From: Paracoccus zhejiangensis
GTDB lineage: Bacteria > Pseudomonadota > Alphaproteobacteria > Rhodobacterales > Rhodobacteraceae
Direction: 5' to 3'
Length of the DNA: 64,000 nucleotides
NCBI RefSeq assembly: GCF_002847445.1
Contig: NZ_CP025430.1
Location: forward strand, 2,232,001 to 2,296,000
Below, piece after piece: positions 27,162 through 34,141 of this stretch (the first letter of the stretch is position 1; every line of letters begins with the position of its first letter). The translations under genes were made by a program, and so were the position numbers. A model generated the notes under the pieces. That model worked only from the letters and a program-made list of their open reading frames with translations, was not told the origin of the DNA and did no database searches.

Positions 27162-27695
27162 ATGAGCCAGGACCTAGCCAATCAGATCGCCACCGCAGCG
27201 CGAACTGCCTTCTCGAGGCTTTTCGAGGAGCATCCAGAGGACTTCTACTACTGCACGCTGATAACCACCGGCGAGGGGCTGCCTCCCGCGCCCTCGGCAT
27301 GGTCCTGGCAGGCCCTGGATCGAACTTCTGCAGCACAACCGAATCCGGAAAAGGCGAAACCGCTACTGAAATGGTCCTATTCGGAAAGCCCCTACTGGCT
27401 TTTCGGCGACGAGGCCTTCGAGCCGGTCAGGCGGCGCTTTGCCGAGCTTGTCGATCCGCACAGCCTGCCGACGGAAGGTGCCTTCGTCGAAGAGATTGAC
27501 CGGCGCGTCGCGGCAATGGAGAGCGCCATGAAGATGCTGGATGATGAGGGTCTGTTCGGGACCGGCGCGCGCAGGGCCGGCATGGTCGTTCTGGTCGAGA
27601 TGATGCCTCCAGATGTAAGGAATACCGAACGCGCACTTTGCCTGAACCGCCCCGGACCTGTCCTTGACACGTGGCTGGAAGAAGCGGCCGAGTAA
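27162..27695 (+). CDS. DUF4303-type protein, putative immunity protein (copy B)
   Basis: This 177-residue protein is almost the same as the one at 23942-24475, with long identical blocks such as 'KWSYSESPYWLFGDEAFEPV'. Differences cluster at 'EEIDRRVAAMESAM' and the C-terminus 'VLDTWLEEAAE'. The start is the second of two adjacent ATGs. The 115 bases in front of it are also conserved between the copies, which points to a recent duplication of this part or to gene conversion. Confidence 0.75.
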   Translation: MSQDLANQIATAARTAFSRLFEEHPEDFYYCTLITTGEGLPPAPSAWSWQALDRTSAAQPNPEKAKPLLKWSYSESPYWLFGDEAFEPVRRRFAELVDPHSLPTEGAFVEEIDRRVAAMESAMKMLDDEGLFGTGARRAGMVVLVEMMPPDVRNTERALCLNRPGPVLDTWLEEAAE

Positions 27696-27838
27696 TTTGC
27701 GCTGCTCGAATGTCCATGCAATCAGGGATTGATGCCCCCTCGTGATCGCCCCATCCGTCGAATAGATAGATTGCACATCGCAGCGGAAATGCCGCGCATC
27801 GCACCTGCCCTCGACAACCTTGTGAACGGACTCAATTG

Positions 27839-28627
27839 ATGGTCACCGGCTTTGCCTTCTACGGATTGTCCCCTGTTGACCCTGCGCCCAGCGTTGAAGC
27901 TGCATCGGCTCTGGCCTCCACCCTATCGCTCAGGGAAGGCGAAATCAGCCAATATGTCAGGTCCAGCCCCGACGACCAAGGCGAGAGCCTGCACCTTGTC
28001 GATGCCGATTGGGACGTTGTCGCGAGTGATCCGAAATCGCCAAACATCCGCTTCAGCGCGGTTTCTTCCGACGGCCAGACCGAGCTGGTAGGCGGGTTCG
28101 ACGATGGCAGTAATGTCGGTTTCTCGCTGGTCGATCTGAGCGTGAGCCGAGCAGATGCCTTACCGGATCAGGATGTCATCAACGTCTTCCGGATCATCGA
28201 CGCGGCATTCACGCCCGCCTATGGCTTTGCCTTCACGACAGACCGTCCGGAGCAGGTCATGTCCTATGCGAACATGAATGGGGCAACCCTGTTTGCAGGA
28301 AACGAAGACCCATTTTCCTTCACCGACGATCTGTCCGAATGGTCGGGCGGCAAGGATACGTTCAAGCGCAGCCGCCTGCGCATGGTCTATCCCTATAACC
28401 TGCTGAACCAGAGCCACCTTGCAATTTCCATCGATGGTCAGCCGCTTGGCGACTGGATTCAGGGCCGTGACGATCGGGGGCGGCTTGTCGAGTGGAGCAG
28501 CCGGGCCGCGATCTGGATCGTGCCGGCCGAAGCGCTGGTACAGGTCAATAGACACCTTGGCGAGGCCGGCCTGCTGATTTCCTGGCGACCGAACCGGTCA
28601 ACCGGGCAGCCCCGCAAACTGCCTTGA
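27839..28627 (+). CDS. Uncharacterised protein at the end of the immunity array
   Basis: This 262-residue protein starts at ATG 27839. Recognisable patterns are 'GFAFTTDRPEQVMSYANMNG', 'RMVYPYNLLNQSHL' and 'DDRGRLVEWSSRAAIWIV'. The 'YP.N.L...HL......W.......RG.L' arrangement recurs in immunity proteins of RHS/T6SS loci, but I do not recognise the family by name. It is the last gene of the lower-GC array before the iron locus, with 143 bases between it and the DUF4303 copy B. Function unproven. Confidence 0.6.
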   Translation: MVTGFAFYGLSPVDPAPSVEAASALASTLSLREGEISQYVRSSPDDQGESLHLVDADWDVVASDPKSPNIRFSAVSSDGQTELVGGFDDGSNVGFSLVDLSVSRADALPDQDVINVFRIIDAAFTPAYGFAFTTDRPEQVMSYANMNGATLFAGNEDPFSFTDDLSEWSGGKDTFKRSRLRMVYPYNLLNQSHLAISIDGQPLGDWIQGRDDRGRLVEWSSRAAIWIVPAEALVQVNRHLGEAGLLISWRPNRSTGQPRKLP

Positions 28628-28780
28628 GATGCTTCCGGCATGGCCCCCTATGCCGACCAATGCCAACGTCTGGCAGCCCCCCGCTCTCCGCGGTAGTCGT
28701 CAAGACACTGGTGGCGCCTGAAAAACAGCACCTGATCGTCTGACCTCCACAGTCCCCTTGCCCTGCCCCGAAACGAAAAC

Positions 28781-28804
28781 AGGCGGGTGATCGCTCACCC
28801 GCCT
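28781..28804 (-). terminator. Rho-independent terminator of the TonB receptor gene
   Basis: A perfect 10-pair stem AGGCGGGTGA / TCACCCGCCT with a TCGC loop. On the minus strand it is followed by GTTTTCGTTT, a T-rich tail. It lies 25 bases beyond the stop of the receptor gene. Confidence 0.85.
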
Positions 28805-28828
28805 GCCCTTGCTCGCTGATCGGACCGA

Positions 28829-30829
28829 TCAGAAATCCATGCTGACGCCAAGCGTCACCGTGCGACCCGGGGCGTAGACCGGGTAGACCTCGCGACGGGC
28901 GAACTGGGCATAGCTCGTGCGCTCGAAATAGGTCTTGTCGAACAGGTTGTCGACGCCAAGCCGGACCACGACATTCTGGTAATCCTCGGGACGCCATTCG
29001 GCATAGGCGTTCACCACGCCATAGCCCGGGATCTCGGCAAAGCCGCCCTCGGTGATGTAGCTGTCGTCCAGACGGCCCGCCAGTTCCACCGTGCCGCCGA
29101 AGCGCAGGTTGTATTGCGGCAGGTCCTGGTCGACGAACAGCGTGGCGATCTCGCCGATGGGCATGGCATCACCGCCATCGGGCAGGATGTCATCGCCGTC
29201 ATACTCGACATCGGCCTTGGTCAGGCTGGCACCGGCGCGGCCGCTGCCCCAGCTGTAATTCGCCTGAACCGTGACGCCGCGGCTACGATAGTCGGCCGAG
29301 TTGTCGAAGGTCAGCGAATCGTCGCTTTCGCGATAGTAGTCATTGGCGAGGCCCGACAGCGTGGTGTCGAAGAAGGTCACGTTGCCGGTCCAGCTGTCCT
29401 GCGTGGCGCTGACGCCCAGCTTGTAGTTGCGCGCAGTCGCCGGCTCATAGCCCTCGGCAATCGTCAGTTCGCTGCCGCGAGCGTGCAGATAGCCGTATTC
29501 GCCGATATCATAGCCAAGCCAGGTATGGGACGCCCCGGCAAAGACCTCGTAGCCCGGTGCGAACTCGTAGGAGACGGTGGCATTGGCGCTGGCGCCGCTG
29601 TCGGTGCGGCGGTCGCCGTTCCAGTCGGTGAAGCGCTGGTGGTCAAAGCGCAGGCCGGTCGACAGGTCGATGCCGTTGGCAAAGGCGAAACGGCCCTGAA
29701 CAAAGGTGCCGACCTGCATGGTCTCGATGGTGTGGATCGGCACATCGGTATCGCCGTAATTGTCGATACGATAGTCGCTGTAGTTGAAATCGACCCCGGT
29801 CGAGATCGTGCCGACGCCCACGTCGAAGCTGTTCTTCAGCACGCCGCCGACCGATTGCGCCTCCATGTCCATGTCGCCGCCGAAGCCACCCTCGATGAAG
29901 TTCGGGCGCCAGTATTCGTTGCGGCTGACATAGATCATCGCCTCGGGACCCCAGGTCGCGGTGGGCGACACTTCGGTATATTTCAGGCTCAGCGTGTTGC
30001 GGGTCACCTTCAGCGGGAAGACATCGCGGGTATGGGCCTGATCCATGTTCATCCGGGTGACGCGGTCGGCATCATCCTCGGTCCGCTCATAGGACAGTTC
30101 GACCCGGTGGCCCTCGAACTCGTAGCCGGCCTTCAGCAGGCCGCCGAGCGTGGCGGGTTCGGTGCCGGGCATCTCGTAGCCCTCGCCGGTCTCGTAGTTG
30201 TCGCCATTGGCGCTGTGGATCATGGCGAACCAGTCAAAGCCCTCGTAAACGCCATAGCCGGCGATGCTGGCCGACAGCCCGCGGCCATTGCTGCCATAGG
30301 ACAGGCCGACGCGCCCGCCCTGGGTCCGGCCGTCGGTCAACAAATCGCGTGCGCCAAGCGTTTCGTAACGCACGGCACCGGCGCCTGCGGCAAAGCCCGC
30401 ATCAGCGGCGGCGGCCCCGGCCTCGACCTCGACCCGCTTCAGGAAGGCCGGGTCGATGACGTTCGAGCCGCTGTGATGCCAGTTGTCCTTGAACTGCGGC
30501 ACACCATCGACCGAGACAGCGAGGCTCGACTGTTCCAGCCCGAAGACATGGATGCGCTTGGCCTGACCACCGCCCCCCGAGACGCTGATCGAGGAGTTGC
30601 GCGAGAAGAGTTCCGACATGTCGGCGGGCTGCAGCGTCTCGATATCCTCGGCGGTGACGACGGAACCGCCCGTTGCCTCGACATTCTCCTGACCGTCGGC
30701 AACCAGCGTGATCTGGTCGAGAACGATGGTGCCCGGGGTCTGCGAGATCGCGGTTTCCTGCGCGGCCAGCGCCGTTGACAGGGCCATCAGCGAGACGCTC
30801 GCCAAGGGTAGGATGCGGGAAAGTGTCAT
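28829..30829 (-). CDS. TonB-dependent outer-membrane (siderophore) receptor
   Basis: This 666-residue protein has a signal peptide ('ILPLASVSLMALSTALAAQ'). A plug domain follows with 'GQENVEATGGSVVTAEDIE', 'LFSRNSSISVSGGGGQ' and 'LAVSVDGVPQFKDNWHHSG'. A long C-terminal beta-barrel ends in an aromatic residue ('VTLGVSMDF'), as needed for barrel assembly. ATG 30829 is preceded by AGGAA. Such receptors import ferric siderophores, haem or other metal chelates using the TonB-ExbBD system. Next to catecholate synthesis genes, a ferric catecholate is the most likely ligand. The plug motif 'NWHHSG' is also met in some haem or metal receptors, so the ligand remains inferred. Confidence 0.92.
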   Translation of the reverse strand: MTLSRILPLASVSLMALSTALAAQETAISQTPGTIVLDQITLVADGQENVEATGGSVVTAEDIETLQPADMSELFSRNSSISVSGGGGQAKRIHVFGLEQSSLAVSVDGVPQFKDNWHHSGSNVIDPAFLKRVEVEAGAAAADAGFAAGAGAVRYETLGARDLLTDGRTQGGRVGLSYGSNGRGLSASIAGYGVYEGFDWFAMIHSANGDNYETGEGYEMPGTEPATLGGLLKAGYEFEGHRVELSYERTEDDADRVTRMNMDQAHTRDVFPLKVTRNTLSLKYTEVSPTATWGPEAMIYVSRNEYWRPNFIEGGFGGDMDMEAQSVGGVLKNSFDVGVGTISTGVDFNYSDYRIDNYGDTDVPIHTIETMQVGTFVQGRFAFANGIDLSTGLRFDHQRFTDWNGDRRTDSGASANATVSYEFAPGYEVFAGASHTWLGYDIGEYGYLHARGSELTIAEGYEPATARNYKLGVSATQDSWTGNVTFFDTTLSGLANDYYRESDDSLTFDNSADYRSRGVTVQANYSWGSGRAGASLTKADVEYDGDDILPDGGDAMPIGEIATLFVDQDLPQYNLRFGGTVELAGRLDDSYITEGGFAEIPGYGVVNAYAEWRPEDYQNVVVRLGVDNLFDKTYFERTSYAQFARREVYPVYAPGRTVTLGVSMDF

Positions 30830-30887
30830 AGCCAATTCCTGTGCCTGATTGAACTTTTCGGCTGGTTAGCGGGCGGCGCGACAGATT

Positions 30888-30919
30888 CTCAACTATTTTA
30901 CTTGGTTATTTACTCAAGG
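30888..30919 (-). promoter_or_regulatory. Candidate iron-responsive sites upstream of the receptor gene
   Basis: On the minus strand two neighbouring sites read CCTTGAGTAAATAA (30906-30919) and AAGTAAAATAGTTGAG (30888-30903). The second shares AGTNNNNTAGTTGA with the site in front of entC (AGTTTTTTAGTTGA). They lie 60-90 bases upstream of the receptor start, where a promoter is expected. The regulator (IscR, RirA, Irr or Fur type) cannot be named from sequence alone. Confidence 0.4.
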
Positions 30920-31067
30920 CATCCGAGCTCTGCGCCAAAAATGTCACAGTAAAATTGTCGGATATTAGCACTCAATGTCGCGCGGCAGGGTTCGGCCAGT
31001 ACCTGCAGGCAAATTCCTGCCGGCGATCGGACACAAAGGTCGTTCAACCTGTGCGTGTGTCATATTT

Positions 31068-31079
31068 CCGAGTTTTTTA
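31068..31079 (+). promoter_or_regulatory. Shared 12-base motif CCGAGTTTTTTA upstream of entC
   Basis: The 12 bases CCGAGTTTTTTA occur here and again at 37584-37595 in the promoter region of the ferric-siderophore importer. It is followed here by GTTGAC. Two identical 12-mers in front of two iron-uptake operons in a GC-rich genome are unlikely by chance. Confidence 0.5.
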
Positions 31080-31283
31080 GTTGACTATCTCTTCGCCCTT
31101 CGGCAGGTTCCGCGCAGGCAGCGGCCCGACCGCGACCCAAGGCCGCATGAGCTGATCCCTCGCGGCCTCTCTCCTCTTCGCGGCCAGCCGCACCCGGACA
31201 GCCAATCCCGGCGGCCTGCCGCGTTCAGCCAGTTCCGTTTGAACAATCCGCCCTTTCCGGGCCAAGCCACATGAAAAGCTGAC

Positions 31284-32453
31284 ATGATGATTTCGCCAGA
31301 CTTGGCTGCCTGTCGCGTCGATGCCGCCGATACGGGCGGTCCCTTTGCCTTTCGCGGCCCGCATGGCACGCTGCGCGCCGATGGTCCGACGCGCGCGATC
31401 GAAAGCGGCACCGGCGACAGCTTGCCGGCGCGCATAACCCGCGCCTTTGCCGGAGCCGGACCCTCGGCGGTGATCGGCGGGGCCCTGCCCTTTGCGCGTC
31501 ACCAGACCGATTGCCTCTGGCTCGCCCACAGCTGCCGCCATGACCTGCCGGCCACGGCCAGCCCTGCCGACCGCCCCAGCCCGCAGCGCTGGCGGGCCGA
31601 TCCCGCCCCGCGCGTCTATGCCGGCAGCGTCGAGCAGGCGCTGCGCATCATGCGCGCCGAGGCGACCCAGCCCGAGGGGCTGCGCAAGATCGTGCTGGCC
31701 CGGACGCTGGCCATCGAGGCCAATGGCCCGATCCCGCAGCAGGCGCTGATGGACCGGTTGGCCGATGACCCGGTGGTCACCGCCTTCCGCGTCGCCCTGC
31801 CCCAGCCCGACCGGGCGCTGATCGGCGCAACGCCCGAGCTGCTGGTGGAAAAGACCGGCTCGAAAATCTTCTCCTTCCCGCTGGCCGGCTCGGCCCGCCG
31901 CAATCCCGACCCGATCAGGGATGCCGATGCCTGCGCGGCACTCGCGCGGTCCGAGAAGGACCGGCGCGAACATGCGATGGTGGTCGAGTTCATCATGGAC
32001 ACGCTGACGCCCTGGTGCAGCCATCTGACCGCGCCCGAAGGCACCGGGCTGACCTCGACCCGCAGCATGTGGCATCTGGGCACGCGCATCGAGGGGCGGC
32101 TGAGCGATCCCGATACGCCCTCGGTGCTGCTGGCCGCCGCGCTGCATCCGACGCCCGCCGTCTGCGGCCTGCCCTGCTCGCGCGCTGCCGCACTGATCGG
32201 CGAACTCGAGCCGGTTGCGCGGGACTTCTATGCCGGCGCGGTCGGCTGGTGCCGGCCCGATGGCGATGGCGCCTGGTTCGTCGCGATCCGCTGCGCCGAT
32301 GTCTGCGGTGCTCAAGCGCGGCTTTATGCCGGGGCGGGCATCGTGCCCGGATCGGACCCAGATTCCGAGACCGAGGAGACCGCCAGCAAATTCGCCGCCC
32401 TGCTCCGCGCCTTCGGCCTGCCCGCCGATGCCGCCCGTTACCCCACCGACTGA
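31284..32453 (+). CDS. entC: Isochorismate synthase (EntC/DhbC type)
   Basis: This 389-residue protein is of the chorismate-binding family. It converts chorismate to isochorismate, the first step to 2,3-dihydroxybenzoate. Motifs are 'LRKIVLARTLAIEA', 'IGATPELLVEKTG', 'FPLAGSARRNPDP', 'HAMVVEFIMDTL', 'LHPTPAVCGLP' and 'RDFYAGAVGWCRPDGDG'. These include the magnesium- and substrate-binding residues of the family. The first ATG of 'ATGATG' at 31284 is used. It is the first gene of the entC-entB-entA operon. MenF or salicylate synthase functions are less likely because entB and entA follow. Confidence 0.92.
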   Translation: MMISPDLAACRVDAADTGGPFAFRGPHGTLRADGPTRAIESGTGDSLPARITRAFAGAGPSAVIGGALPFARHQTDCLWLAHSCRHDLPATASPADRPSPQRWRADPAPRVYAGSVEQALRIMRAEATQPEGLRKIVLARTLAIEANGPIPQQALMDRLADDPVVTAFRVALPQPDRALIGATPELLVEKTGSKIFSFPLAGSARRNPDPIRDADACAALARSEKDRREHAMVVEFIMDTLTPWCSHLTAPEGTGLTSTRSMWHLGTRIEGRLSDPDTPSVLLAAALHPTPAVCGLPCSRAAALIGELEPVARDFYAGAVGWCRPDGDGAWFVAIRCADVCGAQARLYAGAGIVPGSDPDSETEETASKFAALLRAFGLPADAARYPTD

Positions 32454-32467
32454 CCGAGAGACCCATC

Positions 32468-33118
32468 ATGGCCCTGCCCCGCATCGCCCCCTATGCCCCG
32501 CCCCCCGCCCCGCGTGACAGCCGCGCGCCCTGGCGGCCCGACCCCGACCGGATGGCGCTTCTGGTCCATGACATGCAGCAATATTTCTGCGCCCCCTTCA
32601 CGCCGGGCGCCGAGCCGCTGAACCGCGTCACCGCGAACATCGCGCGGCTGCTGACCGCCGCACGCACCGCCGGCATCCCGGTCTTCTACACCGCGCAGAA
32701 GGGCGACCAGTTCCGCCCCGATCGCGGCTTGCAGGCCGATCTCTGGGGGCCGGGCATGCGCGCCCTGCCCGAGCATGAGGCCATCCTGCCCGAGCTTGCG
32801 CCAGAGCCGGGCGATCATCTGTTGGTCAAGCACCGCTACAGCGCCTTCCAGCGCTCGAACCTCGAGACGCTGATGCGCGCGCGCGGGCGGGATCAGTTGA
32901 TGGTGACCGGAATCTATGCCCATATCGGTTGCCTCTGCACCACCGCCGAGGCCTTCCAGCGCGATATCCAGCCCTTTGCCATCAGCGATGCGCAGGCCGA
33001 TTTCGACCTTGCCCGACACGCGATGGCGATGGACTGGGTGGCGGGGGCCTGCGGCGTGGTGATGGAGACCGACGCCGCGCTCGCCGCCATCCGCGCCGAG
33101 GCTCTGACATGCGCCTGA
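32468..33118 (+). CDS. entB: Isochorismatase (2,3-dihydro-2,3-dihydroxybenzoate synthase), no carrier domain
   Basis: The protein has 216 residues and begins 'MALPRIAPYAPP'. It contains the isochorismatase hydrolase motifs 'ALLVHDMQQYF', 'KHRYSAFQRSNLETLM' and 'TGIYAHIGCLCTTAEAFQRDI'. It removes pyruvate from isochorismate. E. coli EntB has a C-terminal aryl carrier domain; this protein ends where that domain would begin. The carrier is instead encoded separately at 33886-34134. GAGAG precedes the ATG at 32468, and the gene overlaps entA by 10 bases. Confidence 0.93.
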   Translation: MALPRIAPYAPPPAPRDSRAPWRPDPDRMALLVHDMQQYFCAPFTPGAEPLNRVTANIARLLTAARTAGIPVFYTAQKGDQFRPDRGLQADLWGPGMRALPEHEAILPELAPEPGDHLLVKHRYSAFQRSNLETLMRARGRDQLMVTGIYAHIGCLCTTAEAFQRDIQPFAISDAQADFDLARHAMAMDWVAGACGVVMETDAALAAIRAEALTCA

Positions 33119-33882
33119 CGGGTTTCGAGGATCGCGCCGCCTTTGTCACCGGCGCTGCGGGCGGGATCGGCGTGGCGCTGGTCCGGCTGCTGCGCGCCTC
33201 CGGGGCCAAGGTCTTTGCCACTGACCGGGCCGATGCGCTGGCCGTGCAATCCCTGCCCACCGATTGCGGGATCATGTGGCATCCGCTGGATGTCCGCGAC
33301 GGCGCGGCGGTGGATGCGGCGCTGGCCGCAGCGGTGCGGGTCTTCGGCCCCGTCACCCATGGCGTCCATGCGGCGGGGGTGCTGTCGACGCAACCCCTGC
33401 TCGCCTCCACGGATGAGGACTGGCAGCGGGTCATCGACATCAATGCCGGCGGCACCTTCCGCGTCACCCGCGCGCTGGGGCGGCACATGGCCGCCGAGGG
33501 CAAGGGCGCGATCGTGGTGATCGGCTCGAATGCCGGGGGCGTGCCGCGGCAGAACATGGGCAGTTACGCGGCCTCAAAGGCGGCGGCGGCGATGCTGGTA
33601 CGCTGTCTGGGGCTGGAACTGGCGCCTCTCGGCGTGCGCTGCAACATCGTCGCGCCGGGCTCGACGCTGACGCCGATGCAGACCGGCATGTGGGCCGATG
33701 ATCAGGGTGCGGCGCGGGTGATCGCGGGCGATCTGGCCAGCTTCAAGACCGGCATCCCCCTCGGAAAGATCGCCACGCCCGAGGATATCGCCCAGGCCGC
33801 GCTGTTCCTGCTGTCGGATCAGGCCGGACATGTCACCATGGCCGACCTTTATGTCGATGGCGGCGCGACGCTGCGCGCCTGA
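33109..33882 (+). CDS. entA: 2,3-dihydro-2,3-dihydroxybenzoate dehydrogenase
   Basis: This 257-residue short-chain dehydrogenase has 'FVTGAAGGIGVALV' (NAD-binding), 'IGSNAGGVPRQNMGSYAASKAA' (the catalytic Tyr-x3-Lys with the Ser upstream) and 'RCNIVAPGSTLTPMQTGMW', which matches EntA/DhbA. It oxidises dihydro-DHB to 2,3-dihydroxybenzoate. It starts inside the end of entB (10-base overlap). It faces the carrier protein gene tail to tail with three bases between their stops. Confidence 0.92.
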   Translation: MRLTGFEDRAAFVTGAAGGIGVALVRLLRASGAKVFATDRADALAVQSLPTDCGIMWHPLDVRDGAAVDAALAAAVRVFGPVTHGVHAAGVLSTQPLLASTDEDWQRVIDINAGGTFRVTRALGRHMAAEGKGAIVVIGSNAGGVPRQNMGSYAASKAAAAMLVRCLGLELAPLGVRCNIVAPGSTLTPMQTGMWADDQGAARVIAGDLASFKTGIPLGKIATPEDIAQAALFLLSDQAGHVTMADLYVDGGATLRA

Positions 33883-33885
33883 GGC

Positions 33886-34134
33886 TCAGTTGGTGCGCGC
33901 CGCGATCAGCGCCCACCAGCCATCCAGCGTCGGATCGCGGGCGAGATCGTCAAACCCGACAATCACGCCCCGCTCCTCCAGCGCCAGCACCAGCCGCATG
34001 ACGGCAATCGAATCGAGCCCGTAGAGCACCAGCGACTCGGCGGGATCGATGGGCTCGTCCTCGCCGATCAGGTCGGTGATCTGGCGAGTCAGCCAGTCGC
34101 GGCTCAGCGGGTCTGTGGCGATCGTGGTCATCAT
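33886..34134 (-). CDS. Free-standing aryl carrier protein
   Basis: This 82-residue protein starts at the first of two ATGs after AAGGAGAG. The phosphopantetheine site is 'YGLDSIAVMRL', with Ser42 as the attachment residue. A four-helix carrier protein is expected. It lies 7 bases downstream of entE on the same strand, so EntE loads 2,3-dihydroxybenzoate onto it. In E. coli this domain is fused to EntB; here it stands alone. A condensation enzyme encoded nearby (35920-37260) would take the aryl group from it. Confidence 0.9.
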   Translation of the reverse strand: MMTTIATDPLSRDWLTRQITDLIGEDEPIDPAESLVLYGLDSIAVMRLVLALEERGVIVGFDDLARDPTLDGWWALIAARTN

Positions 34135-34141
34135 CTCTCCT

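Larger units (their letters stand above)
25811..27695 (+). repeat. Immunity module, copy B (intact)
   Basis: It contains the same three genes in the same order as 23058-24475: acidic protein of about 100 aa, 267-residue protein and DUF4303 protein. All three frames are intact here. The two modules are direct repeats separated by about 1.3 kb holding a toxin tip, a zinc-ribbon gene and a pseudogene. Confidence 0.8.
30830..31283. promoter_or_regulatory. Divergent control region between receptor and entC
   Basis: This intergenic stretch of about 450 bases holds no convincing gene. Its centre is AT-rich compared with the neighbourhood (about 30880-31090) and carries the candidate iron-responsive sites listed separately. 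A 99-codon Arg/Pro-rich frame at 30975-31274 is judged spurious. Confidence 0.6.

Noticed and set aside
30975..31274. A 99-codon plus-strand frame between the receptor and entC
   Set aside because: Arg/Pro-rich with no domain, and it covers the AT-rich control region and the shared motif. Treated as non-coding.
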